A stretch of 35,069 bases of DNA from the NCBI GenBank assembly GCA_910583855.1, contig CAJTYL010000014.1:1-35069 (forward strand). The letters are read 5' to 3'. How positions within the stretch are numbered: the first letter of the stretch is position 1; every line of letters begins with the position of its first letter. Both the position numbers and the translations under genes were made by a program. The notes beneath the pieces are model-generated. The model was not told the DNA's origin and ran no database searches. It worked only from the letters and a program-made list of their open reading frames with translations. Shown piece after piece: positions 25,142 to 32,321 of this stretch. This DNA comes from an uncultured Christensenella sp. GTDB lineage: Bacteria; Bacillota; Clostridia; Christensenellales; Borkfalkiaceae.

Positions 25142-26209
25142 TTATTTGTCGGATCTGTCGAACAGGGAAATCTGCTCGCGCTGTTTTTCGCTGGGAGTGT
25201 AACCCAAATGCTCGTATCCGCCGCGGAGAATCATTCTGCCGCGGGGAGTTCTTGCAATAAAACCGAGTTGGAGTAAATACGGCTCGTAAACGTCCTCTAT
25301 GGTGCCTGCGTCCTCGTTAATAGTTGCCGCAAGCGTTTCAAGCCCTACGGGTTTACCGTCAAACTTTTCAATCATGGCGCGAAGAAGCGCCCTGTCCACT
25401 TCGTCAAGCCCCAACTCATCCACTTCCATTTTTGCAAGCGCATACTTTGCGTCCGCAATGGTCACAGCGGAGTTGCCCGATATCGTCGAAAAGTCGCGAA
25501 CGCGCTTTAAAAGACGGTTTGCTATTCTCGGCGTACCGCGGGAACGCTTGGAGATTTCCCTTGCCGCGCTTTCCTCAATATCTATACCGAGTGTGCGGGC
25601 GCTTCTTGAAACTATCTCTTTCAACTCGTCGGGAGTATACATTTCAAGGCGGCATATTATGCCGAACCTGTCGCGCAAGGGGTTTGCTATCATACCCGCG
25701 CGGGTTGTCGCGCCGATAAGCGTGAACTTCTTTAAAGAAAAACGGATATTGCGCGCGCTCGGACCTTTACCGACGATAATATCGAGTGCGTAGTCCTCCA
25801 TAGCGGAATAAAGTATTTCTTCAACGCTGTGGTTTAAGCGGTGAATTTCGTCGATAAACAGAACGTCGCCGTCATTAAGGTTGGTGAGGATAGCCGCCAA
25901 ATCCCCGCTTCTTTCTATTGCGGGGGCGGAAGTAAGCTTTAATTGCCCGCCCATTTCACCTGCGATTATATGCGCAAGCGTGGTTTTACCCAAGCCGGGA
26001 GCGCCGTACAAAAGGACGTGTTCCAAGGCTTCTCCCCGCTGTTTTGCGGCGTTCATATAAACTTTTAAGTTTTCTTTAACTTTACTTTGTCCGACGTAGC
26101 CTTCAAGCGTTTTGGGGCGGAGAACGTTTTCTTCGAAATCGTACTCGCCCTTGGTGCTTTGGACTAATCTGTCGTTCTCGGAAGTATATTCTTCGTCGTC
26201 ATAAAACAT
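25142..26209 (-). CDS. ruvB: Holliday junction branch migration helicase RuvB
   Basis: The hexameric AAA+ motor that drives branch migration with RuvA. At 355 residues it is full length. Walker A GAPGLGKTT, Walker B LFIDEIHRL, sensor TLIGATTRAGM, an arginine-finger region (RDRFGI) and the C-terminal winged-helix GFIARTPRGR are all present. The N-terminal 25 residues before LRPKTLEGYVGQ are acidic and variable, as usual. It begins three bases after the ruvA stop and is followed directly by queA. Confidence 0.97.
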   Translation of the reverse strand: MFYDDEEYTSENDRLVQSTKGEYDFEENVLRPKTLEGYVGQSKVKENLKVYMNAAKQRGEALEHVLLYGAPGLGKTTLAHIIAGEMGGQLKLTSAPAIERSGDLAAILTNLNDGDVLFIDEIHRLNHSVEEILYSAMEDYALDIIVGKGPSARNIRFSLKKFTLIGATTRAGMIANPLRDRFGIICRLEMYTPDELKEIVSRSARTLGIDIEESAAREISKRSRGTPRIANRLLKRVRDFSTISGNSAVTIADAKYALAKMEVDELGLDEVDRALLRAMIEKFDGKPVGLETLAATINEDAGTIEDVYEPYLLQLGFIARTPRGRMILRGGYEHLGYTPSEKQREQISLFDRSDK

Positions 26210-26212
26210 TTT

Positions 26213-26806
26213 TTACATTCCTTTAAGGGCAAGCATTATTATATCTTCAACCGAGGTTGCGCCCTGCTCTCTGGCGCGGGAAATCGCCTTTACGCTTTCC
26301 GCACGGGTAAAGCCGAGTGTCATCAGCGCAACGACGGCGTCCTCGTCGCCGCTTGAAATTCTTACGGGAACGGACTCTTCGCCGGTCGGAGTAACAGAAC
26401 GGTTGACTGAAACCTTTTCCCTAAGCTCTAAAATAATGCGCTCCGCCGTCTTTTTTCCCATGCCCTTTACGGTGGAAAGACGCTTTACGTCGTTCATTGC
26501 GATTGCCGTTGCGACCTCGCCCGCGTTCATACCCGAAAGAACGGCTATGCCCATTTTGGGTCCTACGCCGGAGACCGAAACGAGCTTTAAAAACATCTCT
26601 TTTTCTTCTTTAGAAGAAAAACCGAACAAACTTACGCCGTCTTCACGGACTTGAAGATACGTAAAAACTTCACCCTCCTTCTTGCCTGCAAGCGAATCGT
26701 ACGCAGCGCCTGTAACGAGCACTTCAAAGCCCACGCCCGAAGCCGTTTCGATGAGCGCGGTTTCAGGGGTTAAAGATAAAATTTTTCCTTTTAAAAAGCC
26801 TATCAT
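26213..26806 (-). CDS. ruvA: Holliday junction DNA-binding protein RuvA
   Basis: RuvA tetramers grip the four-way junction and recruit RuvB. The start is the ATG at 26804-26806 (MIGFLKGKI), the canonical RuvA N-terminus with AAGGAAAAG just upstream; a longer reading to 26872 would overlap ruvC and is rejected. Of 197 residues, the N-terminal OB fold is followed by two helix-hairpin-helix motifs (VSGVGPKMG and VKGMGKKTA) and a C-terminal three-helix domain that contacts RuvB (ALMTLGFTRAESVKAI). Ten bases separate it from ruvC. Confidence 0.96.
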   Translation of the reverse strand: MIGFLKGKILSLTPETALIETASGVGFEVLVTGAAYDSLAGKKEGEVFTYLQVREDGVSLFGFSSKEEKEMFLKLVSVSGVGPKMGIAVLSGMNAGEVATAIAMNDVKRLSTVKGMGKKTAERIILELREKVSVNRSVTPTGEESVPVRISSGDEDAVVALMTLGFTRAESVKAISRAREQGATSVEDIIMLALKGM

Positions 26807-26816
26807 ATCTTTTCCT

Positions 26817-27314
26817 TCATTTAATATTGAAAAGTCTGCCGAAGCGCGACGTGTGCGCATGGCACAGCGCAACCGCCAACGCGTCAGCCGCGTCGTCGGG
26901 GCGGGGAATTTTATCGAGGTGCAATAGCGAAGTTACGACGTGCATCATCTGAACTTTATCCGCCTTACCGTACCCCGTCAAAGACTGCTTTATCTGGTTG
27001 GGAGTATATTCGTACAGCTTGCCGCAGTACTTTATGCAGGTCAAAAGCATAACGCCCCTTGCGTGAGCAACAGGTATGCCCGTAGTTATATTTTTTGAAA
27101 AGAACAGTTCTTCAACCGCTATCTCTTCGGGCTTGTACTTAGTAAGTATTTTATTTATGCCCTCTTCAAGCATAGCAAGCCGCACGGGCAGACTTTCTTC
27201 CTTCGGCGTTAAGACCACGCCGTAATCAACTGGAACTGTGTTGTCGTTTTTAAGTTTTTCTATAACTCCGTAGCCCATAGTGGCAAGTCCGGGGTCAAGC
27301 CCTAAAATTATCAT
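26817..27314 (-). CDS. ruvC: crossover junction endodeoxyribonuclease RuvC
   Basis: The resolvase that cuts Holliday junctions. The 165-residue protein has the four acidic catalytic positions: Asp7 in LGLDPG, Glu in VEELFF, and the aspartates of the PDDAADALAVALCHA block. The start chosen is the ATG at 27312-27314; a TTG directly before it is in frame but would not match the family N-terminus. The promoter predicts transcription starting within about three bases of the ATG, so the ruvC message would be leaderless and no Shine-Dalgarno exists. It is the first gene of the ruvC-ruvA-ruvB-queA-tgt operon. Confidence 0.95.
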   Translation of the reverse strand: MIILGLDPGLATMGYGVIEKLKNDNTVPVDYGVVLTPKEESLPVRLAMLEEGINKILTKYKPEEIAVEELFFSKNITTGIPVAHARGVMLLTCIKYCGKLYEYTPNQIKQSLTGYGKADKVQMMHVVTSLLHLDKIPRPDDAADALAVALCHAHTSRFGRLFNIK

Positions 27315-27322
27315 CAAATCTA

Positions 27323-27351
27323 ATTGTAATGTAATTTGTCGAATATGTCAA
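27323..27351 (-). promoter_or_regulatory. sigma-A promoter of the ruvCAB-queA-tgt operon
   Basis: -35 TTGACA (27346-27351), 17-bp spacer, -10 TACAAT (27323-27328). Predicted initiation near 27316 falls on the start codon region. Confidence 0.8.
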
Positions 27352-27382
27352 CTCATTAAATTTTAAGTTTTTTATAATTTAA

Positions 27383-27408
27383 CCGCCCGCGCAATCTTGC
27401 GCAGGCGG
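27383..27408. terminator. strong GC-rich hairpin after the aminotransferase gene
   Basis: 12-bp arms (core CCGCC and GCGCAA) with one wobble pair and almost no loop. The better T tract is on the plus strand, but the only upstream gene end is on the minus strand (stop at 27466), so orientation is unclear. Confidence 0.6.
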
Positions 27409-27465
27409 GGATTTTTAACGATTTTTTTCAATAGACCTCTATATATGCTTAAAATAACGCATATT

Positions 27466-28653
27466 TCAGCGGTAACTTTCTGCTAATTTTTTGAAGGCGG
27501 GAAGCGCGCGCTCAATCATATCGGGAGCAACGCAATAGGAAATTCTTGCATAGCCCTCACCGCCGAAATCGTCCCCGGGGACGATTAACAGCTCGTATTT
27601 CTTCGCCCGTTCGCAAAAATCAACGGATGACTGTTCGGGCGATTTTACGAACATATAGAACGCGCCGTCGGGCTTTACCACCTTAAAGCCGTACCTGGTA
27701 AGCGCGGAATACAGCCTGTCGCGGTTACGCTTGTAAACCGACACGTCTGAAGTTACGTTATAGACCCTTTTTATAAGCTGTTGAAACAGGTTCGGCGCGC
27801 ACACGAAGCCTAACGCCCTGCCCGCGCCGCATATGGCAGCGTAAACTTCGGAAAACTCGGGCATTTCGTTATTAACCGCGATATAACCGATTCTCTCACC
27901 CGGTAAAGACAAACTTTTGGAGTAAGAATAGCAAACCACGCTGTGCCTGTAATAATTCATAATATACGGCACTTTTACTCTTTCGTCGTAGACGAGCTCC
28001 CTGTACGGTTCGTCCGAAATCAAATAAATGGTGTTACCGTATTTTTTCGAATACTTTTCAAGCAATTTCGTAAGCCTTACAATCTCCTCTTCGGTGTATA
28101 CGACGCCGCTCGGATTATTGGGAGAATTTACAATTACCCCCTTAGTATGTGCCGTTATCGCGCTTTCAAGCCTGTCAAAATCTATGCGGAAGGTATCCTC
28201 TTCACACTTGACCGCTACAAGTCTTCCCCCTGCGTTTTCGATAAAAATTCTATACTCGGGAAAAAAGGGCGCAAAGGTTATAACTTCGTCGCCTGCATTT
28301 AAAAGCGCGTTTAAGATTATCGTAAGAGAAGCCGCCGCGCCGCAAGTTAAATAAAAGCATTCGGCGTTAAGAGCAGTTGCAAAGCGGGCGTTGGTATAAT
28401 CGGCAAGCACCTTTCTAGTACCATAGTCACCCTGCGCGGAAGTGTAGCCGTGCAAAAGCACGGGGTCGCATTCGTCGACGATTTCTTTTATCGCCGCATT
28501 CACTTCGGGAGGAGCAGGCACGCTGGGGTTACCTATTGAAAAATCGAAAACGTTCTCTTCCCCTATTTCCTTCTTACGTTGTTTGCCGTACTCGAAAAGT
28601 TCCCTTATGGAGGAACGGACCGTGCCTAACTGTACGTTTTTACGGTTAATCAT
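27466..28653 (-). CDS. PLP-dependent class I/II aminotransferase
   Basis: A 395-residue fold-type I aminotransferase resembling aspartate/aromatic-type enzymes. Residues: NSPNNPSG (176-183), SDEPY with the PLP-pairing Asp214, the Schiff-base Lys246 in SYSKSLSLPGERIGY, and a substrate-carboxylate Arg in GYARISYC near the C-terminus. The amino donor cannot be told from sequence. The start is the ATG at 28651-28653 (MINRKNVQLG) with AAAGGAG seven bases upstream; an in-frame ATG at 28702-28704 lies between the -10 and -35 boxes and is rejected. It is monocistronic with its own promoter, between sigF and the ruv operon. Confidence 0.9.
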   Translation of the reverse strand: MINRKNVQLGTVRSSIRELFEYGKQRKKEIGEENVFDFSIGNPSVPAPPEVNAAIKEIVDECDPVLLHGYTSAQGDYGTRKVLADYTNARFATALNAECFYLTCGAAASLTIILNALLNAGDEVITFAPFFPEYRIFIENAGGRLVAVKCEEDTFRIDFDRLESAITAHTKGVIVNSPNNPSGVVYTEEEIVRLTKLLEKYSKKYGNTIYLISDEPYRELVYDERVKVPYIMNYYRHSVVCYSYSKSLSLPGERIGYIAVNNEMPEFSEVYAAICGAGRALGFVCAPNLFQQLIKRVYNVTSDVSVYKRNRDRLYSALTRYGFKVVKPDGAFYMFVKSPEQSSVDFCERAKKYELLIVPGDDFGGEGYARISYCVAPDMIERALPAFKKLAESYR

Positions 28654-28680
28654 ATCGTCTCCTTTATCACGTGTATAGTT

Positions 28681-28709
28681 ATTATAGCATATCTTATTTG
28701 CCAATACAA
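28681..28709 (-). promoter_or_regulatory. sigma-A promoter of the aminotransferase gene
   Basis: -35 TTGTAT (28704-28709), 17-bp spacer, -10 TATAAT (28681-28686). Confidence 0.7.
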
Positions 28710-28721
28710 GAAAACGACGGC

Positions 28722-28770
28722 AAAAAATTATCCCCTTGGCTACGCTCGCGGAGACAAGCGTAACGGGGGA
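28722..28770 (-). terminator. sigF terminator
   Basis: Long interrupted stem (TCCCCCGTTACGCT pairing with AGCGTAGC and GGGGA) followed by TAATTTTTT on the minus strand, directly after the sigF stop codon. Confidence 0.75.
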
Positions 28771-28771
28771 T

Positions 28772-29497
28772 TTAACCGGTCAGATCTTTCCTGAAGGTTT
28801 CCATTATTCTGTTTTCTATACGCGACACCTGCACCTGTGAAACGCCGAGCATATTGGCGACTTCACTTTGCGTCATATCGCGGAAGTACCTAAGCATTAT
28901 TACCTTTTTGTCGCGTTCGGGAAGGCTTTCTATTGCCGTTTTTAGTTGCAGGGAATCGATTATGTCTTCCTGATTGTCCTCTACGGGAAGCTTTTCCAAA
29001 AGCTCCTGTCCTTTCTCGTCCTTGTAGTCCCCCTGATTGTAGATTGAAACCGGCATCTTGGTTGAGCCCATAGTGAATACCACTTCGCTTTCGGGCATAT
29101 TGAACTCTTCCGCGATAGCTTTTACGGAGGGAGGTACGCCATGGTCAACGGAATATTTTTCGATGAAGCGGTTTATTTCTTTTGCGCAGCACTTAATTGC
29201 GCGGGAAACCTTTATACTGCCGTCATCGCGCATAAAACGCTTTATCTCCCCCGCTATCATAGGAACGGCATAGGTTGAAAAACGCACTCCGTACGCCTCG
29301 TCAAAGCCGTTTATCGCCTTTAAAAGCCCCATTGACGCAAGTTGGTACAAATCGTCGTATTCCACGCCTTTATTCAGATATCGGCGGACGATGCTCTTTA
29401 TTAAGTTGTTATTCTCTAAAATAAGCGTTTCTTTCGCACCGTCGTCGCCCTGTTTAGCTTTGCGTATCAGGTCGTTCGTCTTATCGACGTCAAGCAT
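28772..29497 (-). CDS. sigF: sporulation sigma factor SigF (SpoIIAC)
   Basis: The forespore-specific sigma-70-family factor activated after asymmetric division. At 241 residues it has region 2 (DDLYQLASMGLLKAINGFDEAYGVRFSTYAVPMI, written here as adjoining segments DDLYQLASMGLL and FDEAYGVRFSTYA), region 3 (VPPSVKAIAEEF) and region 4 with a helix-turn-helix (MTQSEVANMLGVSQVQVSRIE). It overlaps spoIIAB by eight bases and is the last gene of the spoIIA operon. SigG is the close paralogue; the placement directly behind spoIIAA-spoIIAB decides for SigF. Confidence 0.95.
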   Translation of the reverse strand: MLDVDKTNDLIRKAKQGDDGAKETLILENNNLIKSIVRRYLNKGVEYDDLYQLASMGLLKAINGFDEAYGVRFSTYAVPMIAGEIKRFMRDDGSIKVSRAIKCCAKEINRFIEKYSVDHGVPPSVKAIAEEFNMPESEVVFTMGSTKMPVSIYNQGDYKDEKGQELLEKLPVEDNQEDIIDSLQLKTAIESLPERDKKVIMLRYFRDMTQSEVANMLGVSQVQVSRIENRIMETFRKDLTG

Positions 29498-29927
29498 TCT
29501 CCACTTCCGCTTTAAAACTTTTCGACATATAGACGACCGTTCCTTCGCCTTGAATGGAATTTACCTTGAACTCGTCCATAAACGTCTGCATTATGGTAAA
29601 GCCCATTCCCGAACGTTCGTCCGAAGGCGCGGACGTGTAAAAGGGCTGTATTGCCTGATTTATATCCGCAATGCCCCTACCCGTATCGCTGACCTTTATA
29701 TGTAAAGTGTCTTCCTCGATTTCGCATTCTATGGTTACAAGCCCCAAATTGCCCTTATAGGCGTGAACGGTACAGTTAGTAACCGCCTCCGATACTGCGG
29801 TTTTTACGTCCGACAAATCGGAAAGACTCGGATTTAATTCAAGACAGAACGCCGCAACCGCGTCACGCGCGAAAGCCTGGTTGCGGGGAAGTGAATAAAA
29901 TTGAAGTTTTAAATAATTTTTCGTCAT
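29490..29927 (-). CDS. spoIIAB: anti-sigma F factor / serine kinase SpoIIAB
   Basis: Binds and silences SigF and phosphorylates SpoIIAA. The 145-residue protein is a GHKL-fold ATPase: N box EAVTNCTVHAY (about residues 47-57), G1 box DTGRGI and G2 box with SGMGFTIM, all intact. The ATG at 29925-29927 is preceded by AAAGGA. It lies 13 bases after spoIIAA and overlaps sigF, keeping the three partners in fixed ratio. Confidence 0.95.
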   Translation of the reverse strand: MTKNYLKLQFYSLPRNQAFARDAVAAFCLELNPSLSDLSDVKTAVSEAVTNCTVHAYKGNLGLVTIECEIEEDTLHIKVSDTGRGIADINQAIQPFYTSAPSDERSGMGFTIMQTFMDEFKVNSIQGEGTVVYMSKSFKAEVENA

Positions 29928-29940
29928 CTTTTTCGTCCTT

Positions 29941-30252
29941 TTACTCTGCTTTGGGTATAAGAGAATAAATTCCGCTTATATTCAAAATTTTATCTGCGGC
30001 AAAATTCGGCTTGTCCACGTACATAGGTATCGACAGCTTTGCCGCTTTTTTGTACCTGCCTATAAGAAAGCCTATGCCCGTCGAGTCCATAAACGCGACG
30101 TCCGAAAGGTTTATAATTATTTTGGATACGTTTAAATTGTCTTCAATCAGCTTGTCACACTTTACGCGGGCAGCCTGTGAGGCGCACTCGTCCATTTCGC
30201 CCGAAAGGCTTATGTACAGAATTTTGTTTTTGGTATATCCCGTTACGACCAT
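29941..30252 (-). CDS. spoIIAA: anti-sigma F factor antagonist SpoIIAA
   Basis: A 103-residue STAS-domain protein. The phosphorylatable serine is Ser57 in FMDSTGIGFLIGRY, the hallmark loop; when dephosphorylated it binds SpoIIAB and frees SigF. CGGAGAAAAAG precedes the ATG. It is the first gene of the operon; in Bacillus this operon is SigH-driven, but I could not place a convincing SigH or SigA promoter in the 100 bases upstream. The SpoIIE phosphatase is not in this window. Confidence 0.94.
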   Translation of the reverse strand: MVVTGYTKNKILYISLSGEMDECASQAARVKCDKLIEDNLNVSKIIINLSDVAFMDSTGIGFLIGRYKKAAKLSIPMYVDKPNFAADKILNISGIYSLIPKAE

Positions 30253-30353
30253 TTCTTTTTCTCCGTAGTCGTTTAAAATATTACTACAATCCGTAGGTGA
30301 AAAATTAAGATTTTAAATCGGATTTCGTCGAATTTTGCAAAATGCGATAATAG

Positions 30354-30380
30354 AAAAAGACAGGCCGCAGCCTGTCTTTT
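30354..30380 (-). terminator. terminator of the zinc-ribbon gene
   Basis: 11-bp stem AAAAGACAGGC/GCCTGTCTTTT (30355-30365 with 30370-30380), 4-base loop and T tract on the minus strand. Confidence 0.9.
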
Positions 30381-30400
30381 AATTTGTACATTATTTGATT

Positions 30401-30736
30401 TTAAGCGTTATCGCTATTATCGCAAAGCATTAAAATACCCGCTATCATGCTTACGAAAAGCAACGAGCAAACCTTAAATGCCGTGCTTGTGGGACGGTTG
30501 TATTTTACGTCGTTCCAATATTTTACCGTCATAGGTATTGTCCAGCAAAGCGGTATTAACGCCCACGCAGTGACGATGCAAGTGATAAGCATTAAAATTT
30601 TTGCAATGGTTTTCAACGTTGACGAGTTGTCGGCTACGGGTTGCTTGGGTTTGCTATCTTCGGTTGCGCAACCGCAATTTACACAAATAACCGCCTCGTC
30701 TACTATTTGAGCGCCGCAATGCGTACAGTATTTCAT
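30401..30736 (-). CDS. small zinc-ribbon membrane protein
   Basis: A 111-residue protein of unknown function. A Cys4 zinc ribbon occupies the N-terminus (C4xxC7 and C18xxC21), followed by a polar linker and two membrane helices (about residues 41-70 and 84-104). Zinc-ribbon plus short membrane tail proteins are frequent in Firmicutes and are mostly uncharacterised. AAGGAG precedes the ATG. It is monocistronic, with a consensus promoter and a terminator. Confidence 0.8.
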   Translation of the reverse strand: MKYCTHCGAQIVDEAVICVNCGCATEDSKPKQPVADNSSTLKTIAKILMLITCIVTAWALIPLCWTIPMTVKYWNDVKYNRPTSTAFKVCSLLFVSMIAGILMLCDNSDNA

Positions 30737-30766
30737 ATTCTTCTCCTTGGTTTATTTATATTTTAT

Positions 30767-30795
30767 ATTATAAAATAAAATCTCTTTTTTGTCAA
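30767..30795 (-). promoter_or_regulatory. sigma-A promoter of the zinc-ribbon gene
   Basis: -35 TTGACA (30790-30795), 17-bp spacer, -10 TATAAT (30767-30772): a perfect consensus. Confidence 0.82.
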
Positions 30796-30870
30796 ACTTA
30801 TTCACGCCCCTAACATGTTGCCCGTATCGCAAAACCGAAAAAAACGAACATTATAGTTCCGTCAATTTTT

Positions 30871-31010
30871 TTACGGCAGATTAAAATCGCTTATAATGAT
30901 CTCGTTCGCCGTAACGTGAGGCGCGAATATATCGTTATTAGTTATTTCTCTATTTGCATCGTCGTTTTTCCCTTTAAAAAGAAGCCATTGGGCACGATTT
31001 AGAGTACTTC
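30871..31010 (-). pseudogene. possible 3' remnant of a lost gene
   Basis: In the 270-base gap between the zinc-ribbon gene and the glycosyltransferase, one minus frame reads like real protein (AQWLLFKGKNDDANREI, then FAPHVTANEIIISDFNLP) and ends at a TAA at 30871-30873. No start codon or Shine-Dalgarno precedes it. I do not recognise the family. It may be the tail of a decayed gene or chance. Confidence 0.35.
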
Positions 31011-31068
31011 GTATACAAGAAGAAAAAAATAAGTGGCTAATTCAATGTGTAATTATGCAATAAGTAAA

Positions 31069-31956
31069 TTACTTTCCCAGATACTTCAAAATTTTATCCG
31101 GGAGCCCGCTTTTTTCGTCTACTTTTCTTACAAATATATAGGGCGAAGAAATCACCTCTTCATAATCGTCTTCTACAAACGTGTAAGGCGAGCCCCTGTT
31201 CCAATCTATTTTACGCATATTGGCTAAACACGCGTATTCTTCGCCGTAAGATTTTAAGCCGCTTTGGCACGGAATAAAAAGGTTTTGCTTAAACGGAGAA
31301 TTATACGCCATTGTTTGCACAAACAGTTCGTCGGCGCAAAACGAGCGCCCGAACACCTTAAAAATATAGTCTTTTTTTTGCAACAAATACTTGCAAAAGT
31401 CGCCGGTTACGCTTACCCAGTTAGAACCGCCAACAAAGGTTAAACGCGAATTTTTTCTCCTGTCTATACGCAAAATTTTTTGAGCAAACACAAACGCTCT
31501 ATTGAAAAAGATTTTAAATCTACTGCGTCCGCTTTGCATATAGTAATATTTAACCCTGTTTTGCTCCTTTTTTTGCCAATCGTCCTTGCAAAAGGAAATA
31601 AACTCCTTGCAGCGGTTTTCATCAAAAAAGCGGTGCAACTCACTTTGCTGCTTTATGCAAATGTCCTGACCCGACAGCAAATGGTAATAATCGTACTCTC
31701 CTTCCTGAAACGCCTTTTCAAACAAAAGCATCTCAACGAAAACTTGACTTGAGCCTCCCCATACCACATTAATTTGGCTGAAAATATTAATTTTTGAAAA
31801 CTTTGCGGCTTTTATTATTCTGTTATAATCAACGTTTTTCCACTTTTTGTCTAGATGAATATAAATGTAGTTATCATAAAAGTCGATAGATTTTATAAGA
31901 TTTATTAAATTTTTTTCGTTGCTGTGGGCAATTATCAAAAACGCGTGTTTAGACAT
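31069..31956 (-). CDS. GT14-like (Core-2/I-branching) glycosyltransferase
   Basis: A 295-residue protein resembling bacterial members of the Core-2/I-branching enzyme family (Pfam Branch, GT14). Landmarks in order: HAFLIIAHSNEKNLINLI at the start, YIYIHLDKK, VVWGGSSQVFVEMLLFEKA, YDYYHLLSGQDICIK and GGSNWVSVTGDFCKYLL. In bacteria these act on cell-surface glycans or exopolysaccharide. The C-terminal third is less conserved. There is no clear Shine-Dalgarno and no glycan operon around it, so it looks like an isolated, possibly acquired gene. It is divergent from the XRE regulator, sharing a 98-base intergenic region with a palindrome. Confidence 0.75.
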   Translation of the reverse strand: MSKHAFLIIAHSNEKNLINLIKSIDFYDNYIYIHLDKKWKNVDYNRIIKAAKFSKINIFSQINVVWGGSSQVFVEMLLFEKAFQEGEYDYYHLLSGQDICIKQQSELHRFFDENRCKEFISFCKDDWQKKEQNRVKYYYMQSGRSRFKIFFNRAFVFAQKILRIDRRKNSRLTFVGGSNWVSVTGDFCKYLLQKKDYIFKVFGRSFCADELFVQTMAYNSPFKQNLFIPCQSGLKSYGEEYACLANMRKIDWNRGSPYTFVEDDYEEVISSPYIFVRKVDEKSGLPDKILKYLGK

Positions 31957-31998
31957 TTTTAAATCTTTATTTTTTTGCTAAAAATTAAAAATATGATA

Positions 31999-32014
31999 AC
32001 ACTAAAATTAGTGT
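31999..32014. promoter_or_regulatory. palindromic operator candidate between divergent genes
   Basis: Perfect palindrome ACACTAA-AA-TTAGTGT. A further AGTGTA half-site lies at about 32039-32044. It is positioned to control both the XRE gene and the glycosyltransferase. Confidence 0.5.
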
Positions 32015-32054
32015 ATGTCAAACAAAAACACGCATAACAGTGTACTATACCGAT

Positions 32055-32258
32055 ATGAATACCTTTGGGCAAAATTTGAAAAGCGCCCGTAAAAACAGCA
32101 AAATAAGCCAAAAAGAATTTGCTGCAAAACTGGGTACTACGCAACAGCGCGTAAGCGAATGGGAATGCGACAAAATCGAGCCGTCATTGTTTAATATTAT
32201 AAGAATTTTAAGGGTGCTTGAAATTACGTTTGAGGAATTAACGGACGGAATAGAATAA
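32055..32258 (+). CDS. XRE-family helix-turn-helix regulator
   Basis: A 67-residue single-domain DNA-binding protein: the helix-turn-helix is SQKEFAAKLGTTQQRVSEWE (about residues 18-37), followed by the two closing helices of the lambda-repressor-like fold. There is no effector or dimerisation domain beyond that. It is the only convincing plus-strand gene in the window. The ATG at 32055 is preferred to one 15 bases upstream because the fold starts there; neither has a Shine-Dalgarno. The palindrome upstream suggests autoregulation. Confidence 0.85.
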   Translation: MNTFGQNLKSARKNSKISQKEFAAKLGTTQQRVSEWECDKIEPSLFNIIRILRVLEITFEELTDGIE

Positions 32259-32321
32259 AAATTTAAATACCGCGAATAAAAAGCATGTTAAACAAATTTT
32301 ATAATACTTAAATATTTACTA

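Noticed and set aside
26807..26872. N-terminal extension of ruvA to 26872
   Set aside because: It lies inside ruvC, and RuvA proteins start at MIGFLKG, which has its own Shine-Dalgarno.
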